A stretch of 64,000 nt of DNA. Source: Pseudomonadota bacterium (lineage in GTDB: Bacteria; Bdellovibrionota; Bdellovibrionia; Bdellovibrionales; JACTMU01). Positions 1 to 7,964 of the stretch are shown in pieces. The stretch lies in the NCBI GenBank assembly GCA_014584465.1, contig JACTMU010000083.1, positions 49,644 to 113,643 of the forward strand, in the 5' to 3' direction. Each line of letters opens with the position of its first letter. The first letter of the stretch is position 1. The notes under the pieces are model-generated. The model was not told the DNA's origin, ran no database searches, and saw only the letters and a program-made list of their open reading frames with translations. The position numbers were made by a program, and so were the translations under genes.

Positions 1-2
1 AT

Positions 3-239
3 CCGAGGGAGCGGTATGATATCATTTTTTGTAGGAATGTTCTTATCTATCAGACGGTTCAAAATAAGGAGAAGATTTTGAACTCGCTTTACGACGCTAT
101 TGCTCCGGGTGGTTGCGTGATTCTTGGAAATGCCGAAAACATCATGACGGTTGAGACCAAGTTTGTTCCCTCAGTAGAAGAGAAGTGTACCATTTTTTGG
201 AAGAAGGGGAGTTTAAGCCATTTGAAGAAAACATCCTAA
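3..239 (+). CDS. cheR: CheR-type chemotaxis methyltransferase, C-terminal part (5' end outside window)
   Basis: Only the last 78 residues are inside the window, in the frame starting at base 3 and ending with TAA at 237-239. They read YDIIFCRNVLIY near the start and then APGGCVILGNAENI. This is the FCRNV(L/M)IYF and LxPGGxLxLGxSE pattern of the SAM-dependent CheR fold, so the protein probably methylates glutamates on chemoreceptors. It is the first visible gene of a chemosensory operon with cheX, cheY and a cheA hybrid downstream. The N-terminal helical domain and the SAM-binding GxxxGEE motif cannot be checked here. Confidence 0.85.
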   Translation, partial: PRERYDIIFCRNVLIYQTVQNKEKILNSLYDAIAPGGCVILGNAENIMTVETKFVPSVEEKCTIFWKKGSLSHLKKTS

Positions 240-326
240 CTTTGGACCAAATGGTGATTTTAATCTTCATTTTCCAAAAAGTATCATATAGATTTAAGGA
301 ACACATTATGAATTATGGAGCAGCGA

Positions 327-815
327 ATGAGTGAAAAACAGGGAAATCCACTACTGGACAAGAAGGTCATTAATGCATTTGTTGATGGAGTTAAGGAAGT
401 TTTGACTCAGATGGCGGGAACCGAAGTGACGCTTCTAAAGCCTTCTGTTGTTGAGAAATTTCAGAGCAAAGGTGATGTGGCTGGAATGATCGGAATGTTG
501 GCGGGTTCGATGAAGGGAACGATCACAATCAGTTTTGAAAAGGGAGCTGCATTTGAAGTCATTGAAAACATGTTGGGCGAGAAACATGAGGATCTCAATG
601 ATGAGGTTTCAGATGCCGTAGGAGAACTGACCAACATGATCTATGGGAACGCCAAAACTACATTGAATAAGTTGGGATATGGTTTTGAGATGGCCATTCC
701 CACGATCATTATGGGGCCGTACAAGATTACAAGTTATCATAACGGAGCAACATTGGTCGTTCCATTTCAAATCAGCAGAGGAAATCTGTTTGTTGAGATT
801 ACTGTCGAAGCATAG
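327..815 (+). CDS. cheX: CheX/CheC-family CheY-P phosphatase-like protein
   Basis: A protein of 162 residues with the CheX fold signature. The conserved helix GELTNMIYGNAK carries the acidic and amide pair of the CheC/CheX/FliY phosphatases (ExxN, E100 and N103 from this start). Family members dephosphorylate phospho-CheY, and a cheY gene follows 42 nt downstream. An in-frame ATG also exists at 315, but its nearest purine-rich site (AAGGA, 296-300) is 14 nt away. The ATG at 327 has GGAG at 317-320, six bases upstream, so I prefer it. There is one ExxN motif, as in CheX, whereas CheC has two. Assignment to CheX is by motif and neighbourhood. Confidence 0.85.
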   Translation: MSEKQGNPLLDKKVINAFVDGVKEVLTQMAGTEVTLLKPSVVEKFQSKGDVAGMIGMLAGSMKGTITISFEKGAAFEVIENMLGEKHEDLNDEVSDAVGELTNMIYGNAKTTLNKLGYGFEMAIPTIIMGPYKITSYHNGATLVVPFQISRGNLFVEITVEA

Positions 816-857
816 AAGTTTAAATGATTAAAACGTGATTTAAGAGGAGAGTGCAAA

Positions 858-1262
858 ATGTTTCAGCCAGAAACCAAATTTCTAATTGTGGATGACTTTG
901 GAACGATGAGAAAGATTGTTCGAAAAGTTCTTTCTGAGATTGGATTTAAAAATGTTGAGGAGGCAGATGATGGAAACACGGCACTTCCTAAACTTAAACA
1001 GGGTTCGGAATCTGGGGCCCCATTTAATTTCGTGATCAGCGATTGGAATATGCCTGGGATGAGCGGACTTGAACTCCTAAAGGCCTGTCGGGCAGATGAT
1101 AAGCTTAAACACCTTCCCTTTGTCATGGTGACCGCGGAGAGTGAGCAGAGCAATCTTGTTGCCGCAATTCAGGCTGGTGTCACAGACTATGTCGTAAAAC
1201 CATTTAATGCTGCTACCCTCAAGGAAAAGATTGAGAACGCGTACAAGAAGACTCAGAAATAG
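858..1262 (+). CDS. cheY: CheY-like single-domain response regulator
   Basis: A 134-residue stand-alone receiver domain. All phosphorylation residues are visible: acidic pocket D12/D13, phosphoacceptor D62 (in [12 protein letters not shown]), T92 (in VMVTAES) and K114 (in VVKPFN). There is no output domain, so it should act by protein-protein contact, as CheY does at a flagellar or gliding motor. GGAG lies at the correct distance upstream in AAGAGGAGAGTGCAAA. It sits between the CheX-like phosphatase and the CheA hybrid, which suggests one phosphorelay. The partner motor cannot be told from sequence. Confidence 0.93.
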   Translation: MFQPETKFLIVDDFGTMRKIVRKVLSEIGFKNVEEADDGNTALPKLKQGSESGAPFNFVISDWNMPGMSGLELLKACRADDKLKHLPFVMVTAESEQSNLVAAIQAGVTDYVVKPFNAATLKEKIENAYKKTQK

Positions 1263-1282
1263 AATTTTCTAGAAAGGGTAAT

Positions 1283-3811
1283 ATGAGCGCGTTTAAGTTT
1301 GCAACGCTTCTGGTGGACGATGAGACTGAACACCTGGAGATGTGGAGATCTATAGTGGCAGATTTGGGATTTGAGCCCATCTGCGTGGCCAGTCCCGGGG
1401 AAGCTCTAAAGATTATTGAAAAAGAGCATCATCGTCTTGTTTTAGTAATCTCTGATTTTCGAATGTCTGAAATGAATGGACTCGAGTTGCGCAGGAGCAT
1501 GTTGCCGCGTTATCAAGACATTCCATTTGTCATTTTGACTGCCTACCTTACAAAGGCTCAGGCTCTCGAGGGGATCGACGTGAAGATCTCTGCTTTTTTA
1601 GAGAAGCCTCAGACCTTGGAGTCCATCCGCCCTGTTGTGGAGCGTTTGACAACGGATCGCATGGTTGCGATTCGTGATGATTTGGAGATGAAAAAAGGTT
1701 TTTGGCAAGATTCTCAAGATATGCTTAAGGATCTTGAGGCTGACATACTCTCTTTAGATTCGGAACTGAATAAAACAGAGATTCTTGCAAACATCATGAG
1801 AATTTTGCATACCCTCAAAGGGACGGCTTCTTGTCTCGATCTAGATGCGGTTCGTGGTTTTGGTCATGCATTTGAGGATTTTGTGTCACCATTTCGCAGT
1901 GGTCACTTTGTGGTCGTTAGGTCTATTGTATCTGTAATGCTACAAGGTTATGACATATTGAATAAGCTTGTAGACAAAGTGACTGACTATTCGTTATTGG
2001 CAGAACCGTGGAATCATTTGAAGAAGATTTTTGATGTAGATTGGGAGCGAGTTCGTCTTGAGGCCGCGGGTGATGGGAAGCTCGACGATGTAAAGGGTGG
2101 AAAGGCGGTTGAAGGGTCTTCAGATGCTACGGAAAAAGAAGAAGAGATTCGAGTTTCCACGCAGATTCTCGATGAATTCATGGAGCTGAGTGGAGAGTTG
2201 ACGGTCAATCGCAGCTTTGTTGTGAAACATGTGCAGTTGTTGGAACAAAAATATGGTCAATCAAAGGAGATTGAGCTTCTCGCGTCGAGTATAGGTGAGA
2301 TGCAGAAGATCAGTTCGATCATGCAGCAACGAATCGAGGAGGTACGCAAGGTTCCTCTGAAAACGATATTGAGACAACTTAACCGAGTCGTAAGGGATGC
2401 TTCTAGAGCATCCGGAAAACAGGTTAAACTTGTACTGAAGGGTGAGAACATTCGGGTCGACACTTCAATCGGAAATGTTTTGTCAAATTCTCTTGTGCAC
2501 ATGGTGCGAAACAGTGTCGATCATGGCATTGAAAGTTCCGAGGTTCGCAAGAAATCTGGCAAGAGCACTGAGGGTTTGTTGATCATCCAATGTGCGGACC
2601 AAGGGGAAAACATAGTCATTGAAATCATTGATGATGGCGGTGGGATCAATGTCGATAAGGTTAAGGCCAAAGCGATTGAACGATTGGGGTTCACACAATC
2701 TGAATTGGATTCCTTCAACAAGAATCGAATTCTGTCCATGATTTTTGAGAGTGGATTTTCGACAGCAGATAAAGTGACGGAAATATCTGGGCGCGGTGTT
2801 GGCATGGACATGGTGAAGACATCGGTGCTTAGGCTGGGGGGTCGAATTGACATATTTTCGGATCTAGGTAGAGGCACTCGTTTCGTTTTGACCTTACCGA
2901 AACCGCGATCTGCATTGATCATGTGGGGGCTATTTGTAGGTGTAGGAACAGAGACCTTTTGCATCTCTCGAGAGGAAATTCTAAAGGTCATCAGTCTTGA
3001 TGCAAACGAACGGGAAAAGAGTTTGAGGAATGTGGACAATAAGGAATTCTATGTGTTGGAGGGTGAACTTGTCCCGATCTTGGAGCTTCGTGAGTGGTTT
3101 CATCTGGAAAAGGGAAATCAGTGGCTCGTAGACCAGGAAGACAAATTGGTTCTTCTTCGAATCGAGAATGGATGCTTTGTGGTTCGAGTCGATGCCTTTT
3201 TGGACAGTGAAGAGATTGTGCTTAAGCCGCTCAGTTCAACTCAAGGATTGAGAGGAGAGTTTCTCGGGGCAACATTTTTTGGTGAACAGGTCGCACTGGT
3301 ACTTTCTGCTGAGGGTCTGTCCAAATCATCGGATGTTTCAAGCCGAAGAGTTGAAGAGGTCGATCTTGTTGATGAGATCAACATGATTGGCGACCGTGAT
3401 AGTGAAGAGTTTCTTTTGATTCGGGATGTGAATAGGGAGCAGAGAGTGATTGCTTTAGGTGTTGTGGAGCGCCTCTATGAGATTCGACTGAATCAGATTG
3501 AAATGGTTGGAAAGGAGCAAGTCGTTCGACTGCGTGGAGAGACCATATCTGTTCTCAATCCTGCCCGAGACCTTCAAGAAGGATGGGACCAGGCGGATTA
3601 CTACTCACTCATACTCATTCGTGGGTGGGATAAACGTCTAGGTCTTCTTGTAAGAGAAATCTGTGACATTGTCACAAGCCAGGGGCCAACCAATGAAGAA
3701 GTTACTGATCCAGGGATCTTAGGGTCTGTGTTGGTTGGAAAAGAGACGATTGCGGTGTGGGATCTCGATGGGTTTATGAATAGCTGTGGAGTAGGTAAAA
3801 TTGCAAGTTGA
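1283..3811 (+). CDS. cheA: CheA-type histidine kinase with an N-terminal receiver domain
   Basis: An 842-residue hybrid kinase. Residues 1-125 form a receiver (D12, D13, D58, T86, K108). Residues 130-240 form an Hpt/P1 domain with H176 in ILHTLKGTAS. Dimerisation helices follow (about 290-370), then a CheA HATPase with N-box HMVRNSVDHG (406-415), G1 IDDGGG and G2 GRGVGMD (503-509). Two CheW-like regions fill about 541-680 and 700-835. Classical CheA has P1 first and no receiver, so this belongs to an alternative chemosensory class. The second CheW-like domain could replace a separate CheW, which is not seen here. It lies 20 nt after cheY and is probably cotranscribed. Confidence 0.92.
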   Translation: MSAFKFATLLVDDETEHLEMWRSIVADLGFEPICVASPGEALKIIEKEHHRLVLVISDFRMSEMNGLELRRSMLPRYQDIPFVILTAYLTKAQALEGIDVKISAFLEKPQTLESIRPVVERLTTDRMVAIRDDLEMKKGFWQDSQDMLKDLEADILSLDSELNKTEILANIMRILHTLKGTASCLDLDAVRGFGHAFEDFVSPFRSGHFVVVRSIVSVMLQGYDILNKLVDKVTDYSLLAEPWNHLKKIFDVDWERVRLEAAGDGKLDDVKGGKAVEGSSDATEKEEEIRVSTQILDEFMELSGELTVNRSFVVKHVQLLEQKYGQSKEIELLASSIGEMQKISSIMQQRIEEVRKVPLKTILRQLNRVVRDASRASGKQVKLVLKGENIRVDTSIGNVLSNSLVHMVRNSVDHGIESSEVRKKSGKSTEGLLIIQCADQGENIVIEIIDDGGGINVDKVKAKAIERLGFTQSELDSFNKNRILSMIFESGFSTADKVTEISGRGVGMDMVKTSVLRLGGRIDIFSDLGRGTRFVLTLPKPRSALIMWGLFVGVGTETFCISREEILKVISLDANEREKSLRNVDNKEFYVLEGELVPILELREWFHLEKGNQWLVDQEDKLVLLRIENGCFVVRVDAFLDSEEIVLKPLSSTQGLRGEFLGATFFGEQVALVLSAEGLSKSSDVSSRRVEEVDLVDEINMIGDRDSEEFLLIRDVNREQRVIALGVVERLYEIRLNQIEMVGKEQVVRLRGETISVLNPARDLQEGWDQADYYSLILIRGWDKRLGLLVREICDIVTSQGPTNEEVTDPGILGSVLVGKETIAVWDLDGFMNSCGVGKIAS

Positions 3812-3881
3812 TTTAAAGTCTCAATAGCTTCTTCCGATATGTACTAAGAGAAGAGACCGGCTGAAACATAGGGATGATTTG

Positions 3882-4832
3882 ATGGAAGAAGAGTTGATCG
3901 AAGAGTTCAAACAAGAGGCCTCAGAGAGTCTTGAGGAGGCCGAGCTCAGCATTCTCGCGATCGATCGAGGGGATGAATTCTTGAGCAACTTTAATAGAGT
4001 TTTCCGCACTTTTCACAGTATTAAGGGTGGTGCGGGAATGCTGGGTCTTAACTCGCTTCAGTCGACCGTTCATCATTTAGAAAACCTTCTGGACCAAAGT
4101 CGTACTGGAGGACATTTTCCTAAGCCCTTAGTCGATTATCTTCTTAAGGGAGTTGATGCGACACGAAAACTTCTTAATGGTGAGAGTGTAGATTTTGAAT
4201 TGATCAATCCACTCTTTGTAGAAAAAGTCGAGCCCAAGGCGAGTGCGGTTGAGGTCAAAAAGGCATCATTGCCCGTGGGCACAGTCTATGTCGTAGATGA
4301 TGATGAAGAGGTTTTGGATACCATTTGGGATCTTGTCACGGAGTTGGGTTATCAAGGCAAAAAATTTCTTGATCCAAAGGAGTTGATCAAAGAGGTTCGA
4401 AGAGCGCCACCAGATGTCGTTTTGTCTGACATTAAGATGCCAGGCATGTCTGGGCTGGAACTTTTAAAAGAGCTTCATCAAAGGCTGCCTCAAGTTCCCG
4501 TGATCTTGGTAAGTGGTTTTGTGAGTAAGGATGCCGTTCTAGAGGCTCTTGGCTATGGAGCATTTGGTGTCGTAGAAAAGCCGATTGTGGACCGTGTGCT
4601 TTGCGCACAACTTTTGAATGCGACCAAACAGTCTCGTCTCAACAGACTCATCGATCGGAGCATCAAATTCATTCTTTATCAGTTTTCAGATCTTGATGAG
4701 TTTCTCAAGGCAACGGGCAAAGAGTCCGTTCGAATCACTCTTAAGTCTGAACTTGAAAATCTACTTCAGATGAGAAGGGAGTTGAGGCAATCTGAGTCTG
4801 AAATCATCGCGCCCATCCAAAAAAGTGCCTAA
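3882..4832 (+). CDS. Hpt domain - receiver domain phosphorelay protein
   Basis: A 316-residue protein. The N-terminal Hpt domain has H45 in FRTFHSIKGGAGMLG, the CheA-P1-type phosphotransfer motif. A linker leads to a receiver at about 133-250 with D139/D140/D141, phosphoacceptor D183 (LSDIKMPGMSG) and K233. The C-terminal about 70 residues are helical and unassigned. There is no kinase domain, so phosphate must come from elsewhere, most simply from the CheA hybrid just upstream. A TTG at 3879 is in frame, but AGGG at 3870-3873 is well spaced for the ATG at 3882. It is the last gene of the operon and faces a convergent PilZ-like gene. Confidence 0.9.
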   Translation: MEEELIEEFKQEASESLEEAELSILAIDRGDEFLSNFNRVFRTFHSIKGGAGMLGLNSLQSTVHHLENLLDQSRTGGHFPKPLVDYLLKGVDATRKLLNGESVDFELINPLFVEKVEPKASAVEVKKASLPVGTVYVVDDDEEVLDTIWDLVTELGYQGKKFLDPKELIKEVRRAPPDVVLSDIKMPGMSGLELLKELHQRLPQVPVILVSGFVSKDAVLEALGYGAFGVVEKPIVDRVLCAQLLNATKQSRLNRLIDRSIKFILYQFSDLDEFLKATGKESVRITLKSELENLLQMRRELRQSESEIIAPIQKSA

Positions 4833-4869
4833 AACCCGGATTCAAAATTAGAACCCGGATCTAAAATTA
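4833..4869. repeat. Two tandem copies of the AACCCGGATCT dispersed repeat
   Basis: AACCCGGATTCAAAATTA (4833-4850) is followed one base later by AACCCGGATCTAAAATTA (4852-4869), directly after the stop of the Hpt-receiver gene. Further copies lie at 11259, 21643 and 47362. Function is unknown. Confidence 0.6.
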
Positions 4870-4884
4870 AAGATTGCCTAGAAA

Positions 4885-5202
4885 CTATTCCAGAAATTGA
4901 AATCCGATCTTAACGATGCTGGTATCGATCTCTTTCTTCCACTTTACTTCCGCAAGGATAGGTCCAATTCGCCCCACCTTAATCGAGCATTTGTCACCAA
5001 TGTTCAACTGGTCTGTCTCAAGCATGACCAGGCCACATCCTCGGTAAGCTTCATCAGTGATAAGAGCGACAATGCTGGGGTCAAAGTCCTCATCGTGACA
5101 ATTGCCTTCGACATCAATTTGAGCATAAGCGCCAGGGTCAGGGCTGAATCGTACGGATTGTCGTTTAGGTGTTTTCACGTCTTTCATTTTCTTTACGCCC
5201 AT
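4885..5202 (-). CDS. PilZ-domain-like protein
   Basis: A 105-residue protein resembling a single PilZ domain, the c-di-GMP receptor fold. Near the N-terminus KRQSVR resembles the RxxxR loop. Further on, ALITDEAYRGCGLVM resembles the (D/N)xSxxG strand with the serine changed, and VKIGFQFLE matches the usual closing strand. The changed (D/N)xSxxG core means c-di-GMP binding is uncertain. The start is supported by AAGGAAAG just upstream of the ATG. It is convergent with the chemosensory operon and upstream of an ACBP gene on the same strand, with an 84-nt gap after that gene's end. Confidence 0.6.
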   Translation of the reverse strand: MGVKKMKDVKTPKRQSVRFSPDPGAYAQIDVEGNCHDEDFDPSIVALITDEAYRGCGLVMLETDQLNIGDKCSIKVGRIGPILAEVKWKKEIDTSIVKIGFQFLE

Positions 5203-5288
5203 GTTTCTTTCCTTATCAAACTAGAGTTAGCAGAATAAAATCATCATTTCATCATCACTATTGTAAGTCAATGAACAGTGCCCGATCT

Positions 5289-5552
5289 CTATTCCTTCAG
5301 TCCTTTGACGAGATTGATGTACTCTTGCATCGCAGTTTCCTTGGCAACTCCTTTGAGCTTGCTCCAAGCATCAAACTTTGCTCGATCCTTGAAGCTTGTG
5401 AGGCCAGGTCTTTTGCCTGCAACATCTCCCACGCTTCCTTGTTTAAAATAGGAGTAGAGTTTTAGGAGGGTCTCATTGTCTGGCCGGTTCGGCAGCTTCT
5501 GGACCTCTTCTGAAGCCTGTTCAAACATTTTTTTCAGATCTGATGAAGACAT
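5289..5552 (-). CDS. Acyl-CoA-binding protein (ACBP)
   Basis: A small soluble protein of 87 residues, the usual ACBP length. It shows the family pattern: FEQASEEVQKLPNRPDNE, then LYSYFKQGSVGD, RPGLTSFKDRAKFDAW and AMQEYINLVKGL. The YxxxKQxxxGD and KxxAW elements form the CoA and acyl-chain site. It should bind long-chain acyl-CoA in the cytoplasm. The reading frame is open upstream to an ATG at 5588, but the family starts at about M-S-S-x-L, so I place the start at 5552. AAGGAG lies 19 nt before this ATG, too far to be a clear ribosome site, so the start remains uncertain by up to 12 codons. Confidence 0.85.
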   Translation of the reverse strand: MSSSDLKKMFEQASEEVQKLPNRPDNETLLKLYSYFKQGSVGDVAGKRPGLTSFKDRAKFDAWSKLKGVAKETAMQEYINLVKGLKE

Positions 5553-5781
5553 ACATTCATAAATATCATGTCTCCTTGAATTGGACAACTGGACGTAGGT
5601 TCAGGACGAAACAAATGTAGTGCCAGGCACAATGTATCCGCATCTGGAGTGATGCCGAATCTTTGTCCAGAGTCCTAGGACCAGAATCGCAAATGAGGTA
5701 CACGAAGGGCGAGAAAATGGCTAGAATATAGGCAAGGTTGAACTGTTTTTCAACGGTGATGACTTCTTAAAGAGGTGAATG

Positions 5782-6477
5782 ATGAGATATCAAAGATCGT
5801 TGACTCTGATCCTAGGACTTTTGCTGAATTGGTGTGTTGCCGATGCGGACGAAGAACTACGGGATGATCAAGATGCATTCGATCTACCACAACTTGTGGC
5901 GGTTCAGGGACGCGAGCACTACTTTGTAAGTGGAATTACAATGAGTGGAGGCTACCTGCCCGTGGACTCATTCAATAAGTCGTTAACCCTAGGGATTGGC
6001 TATACCTACTATCTCAATGATTACTTGGCATGGGAAATCGTCAATGCAAACTATGCCTTCAATCAAGAAACAGATTTAAAGCATGATCTTCAATCACAGT
6101 TTAATGCGGAAGTAGAACGAGTTGGATTTTCGGGGATTTTGGACTATCCAACGTATTACATTACGACCAACATGCTCTACACACCAATCTATAATAAGTC
6201 CCTTTTCTTTAATCAGAACGTGATTCATGGTGAGACGAGTTTCATACTTGGCGGTGGTATCGTCAATTATGAGCACTCAGGTCCGAAGCCACTTGTGTCG
6301 GTGGGGGCCCTGTTTCGGTATTTCACGAGTCCGACAACTTCAATGGTCTTGGATGTGCGAGAGCATCTCTATTTTGATGGTGAAACGGGAATGAATGGAA
6401 TATTGGCGATCAATTTAGGGTTTTCCTTTCAGTTGGGTCGAACGCCTGCCAGTCAGGATGTCGTATCTGTTAGGTGA
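5782..6477 (+). CDS. Outer-membrane beta-barrel protein of the myxobacterial gliding type (Glt module 1)
   Basis: A 231-residue exported protein with signal peptide (MRYQRSLTLILGLLLNWCVADA) and then alternating aromatic and polar strands typical of a small outer-membrane barrel. It resembles the OMP_myx-type barrels (GltA/GltB-like) that precede TPR genes in gliding loci. ATGs at 5779 and 5782 are both in frame, and GAGG at 5772-5775 is better spaced for 5782. It is the first gene of module 1 and overlaps the reading frame of the next gene at its stop. Function in the envelope is inferred from synteny with module 2 (29325 and 30068). Confidence 0.75.
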   Translation: MRYQRSLTLILGLLLNWCVADADEELRDDQDAFDLPQLVAVQGREHYFVSGITMSGGYLPVDSFNKSLTLGIGYTYYLNDYLAWEIVNANYAFNQETDLKHDLQSQFNAEVERVGFSGILDYPTYYITTNMLYTPIYNKSLFFNQNVIHGETSFILGGGIVNYEHSGPKPLVSVGALFRYFTSPTTSMVLDVREHLYFDGETGMNGILAINLGFSFQLGRTPASQDVVSVR

Positions 6478-6485
6478 GTAAAAGC

Positions 6486-7964
6486 ATGAGAGTTCTTGTA
6501 ACTATATTGGCAGTTTTTGTCTCTTTGTGGGTTCGCTCGAAAGAAATTCCTCAACTTGAAGGCGGAAGAATTGAGGGTTCCCCCATGGATTTTCAATCAC
6601 CCATACCAGAGCCATTTCGATATGATCCTCTGGAGCAAAATTTTTGGAAAAGAGTTGCAGACCGGATCGAGCAACAAGATTTTGCAAGTGCATTGGAACT
6701 CGGAGTGGAGCGGTGGGGCGAAGAACGGCCCAAAGGGGAGACCTTGGCGTTTGGGGAGGGTCAGCTTGCGGTGGCGATGGCGCTAAGGTATCTTGGTTTT
6801 CCTGCAACAGCTCTTCAATTGAGCATAGATCTCGCTCGAAAACAGATTGGATCAAGGGTTGGCGAGGCAGCCCTGAGTGAGATCAATGAGATCATACAGG
6901 AGCACGACTACGATGACTTGGAGATCGAGGATTTGCTCTCGGCAGGTGAATTCGGCGAAGTTCATCCCCACATTCAATCGATGATCAGCTACTTTCGTGG
7001 TATGCAACAGCTTCGGCTTGGATTTTCCGAGTGGTCCGAAAAGGAGTTCAGTAGGGTACGAAATGATAGTTTTTGGGCATTTCAGAGGAAATACCTGACG
7101 GCCCTTGGGGAGGTGGCTCGAGGACGTTCGGAAGCAGCTACAGCACTATTTGAAGATCTGAGCGCAGGAGATGTTCCTTTTAAGATTGTGAACCTTTCCA
7201 AGTTGCAGCGGGCCCGGCTTCTATTTGAAAAGGGAGAGTTTCAAAACTCCTATGAGCTCTACAAGGGACTCGTTCTTCCTCTTAGAGAAAAGGGTCGAGT
7301 GGTCTTGGAAATGGCATGGAGTCAATACTACCTCAAGAACTATTCAGAGGCCCTAGGCCTTATTGAGTCATTTAAGTCACCCTACTTTGAAGCATCACTT
7401 TCCAGTGAGGCGTATCTATTGGAGATGGTGATCTATAAGGAATTGTGTCACTACCGAAAGGTGAATCTCGTTGCATCTGAGTTTAGAAGTAGGTTTCAGA
7501 GCTCGATGGAACAGATTGATCGAAGACTGGATCTATCTCTGAATTCGATCATCTTGAGATCTGCATTAAAACACATGCAATATCAGCCGTTGGCAAACTA
7601 CGTTCACCAGATTCGAGACGAGCGTCGCAGATGGAAGTTTAGCGAACCCATTTTGACAGGTCTTCGTGATCGGATGAATGGCAAGGAGCTTGAAGTTGTC
7701 AAACGGGTGAAGTTTGTAGCATCTGAACAAGTTCAGCTTGTGGCAGAGGACATTCTCGATTCCCTGGAACAGGTGATGTTCACGGAGTATGTTGCATCTT
7801 TGGATCAGCTCAGAGTTTCAAGAGCCAATCGGAGTCTCCTTGCGTACAACTCAGAAGATGTGCCTCATTTGAGTTTCAATAAGACCTTTTGGCCAATCAA
7901 TGGGGAGCATTGGTGGGATGAGATTGAAAGTTATAGAGTATTGACGGAGAGCCGATGTCAGTAG
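6486..7964 (+). CDS. Exported TPR protein, GltC-like (Glt module 1)
   Basis: A 492-residue protein with an N-terminal signal sequence (MRVLVTILAVFVSLWVRS) followed by degenerate TPR-like helices. The C-terminus ends FWPINGEHWWDEIESY and then SRC before the last residue. The TPR protein of module 2 (30763-32349) ends with the same pattern, YWPFQGEYWLDEI and SC. This shared tail marks the two as paralogues. A GTG at 6474 overlaps the upstream stop, but GGTGAG at 6473-6478 is well placed for the ATG at 6486. It probably acts in the periplasm as a scaffold of the Glt machine, by analogy with Myxococcus GltC. Confidence 0.75.
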   Translation: MRVLVTILAVFVSLWVRSKEIPQLEGGRIEGSPMDFQSPIPEPFRYDPLEQNFWKRVADRIEQQDFASALELGVERWGEERPKGETLAFGEGQLAVAMALRYLGFPATALQLSIDLARKQIGSRVGEAALSEINEIIQEHDYDDLEIEDLLSAGEFGEVHPHIQSMISYFRGMQQLRLGFSEWSEKEFSRVRNDSFWAFQRKYLTALGEVARGRSEAATALFEDLSAGDVPFKIVNLSKLQRARLLFEKGEFQNSYELYKGLVLPLREKGRVVLEMAWSQYYLKNYSEALGLIESFKSPYFEASLSSEAYLLEMVIYKELCHYRKVNLVASEFRSRFQSSMEQIDRRLDLSLNSIILRSALKHMQYQPLANYVHQIRDERRRWKFSEPILTGLRDRMNGKELEVVKRVKFVASEQVQLVAEDILDSLEQVMFTEYVASLDQLRVSRANRSLLAYNSEDVPHLSFNKTFWPINGEHWWDEIESYRVLTESRCQ

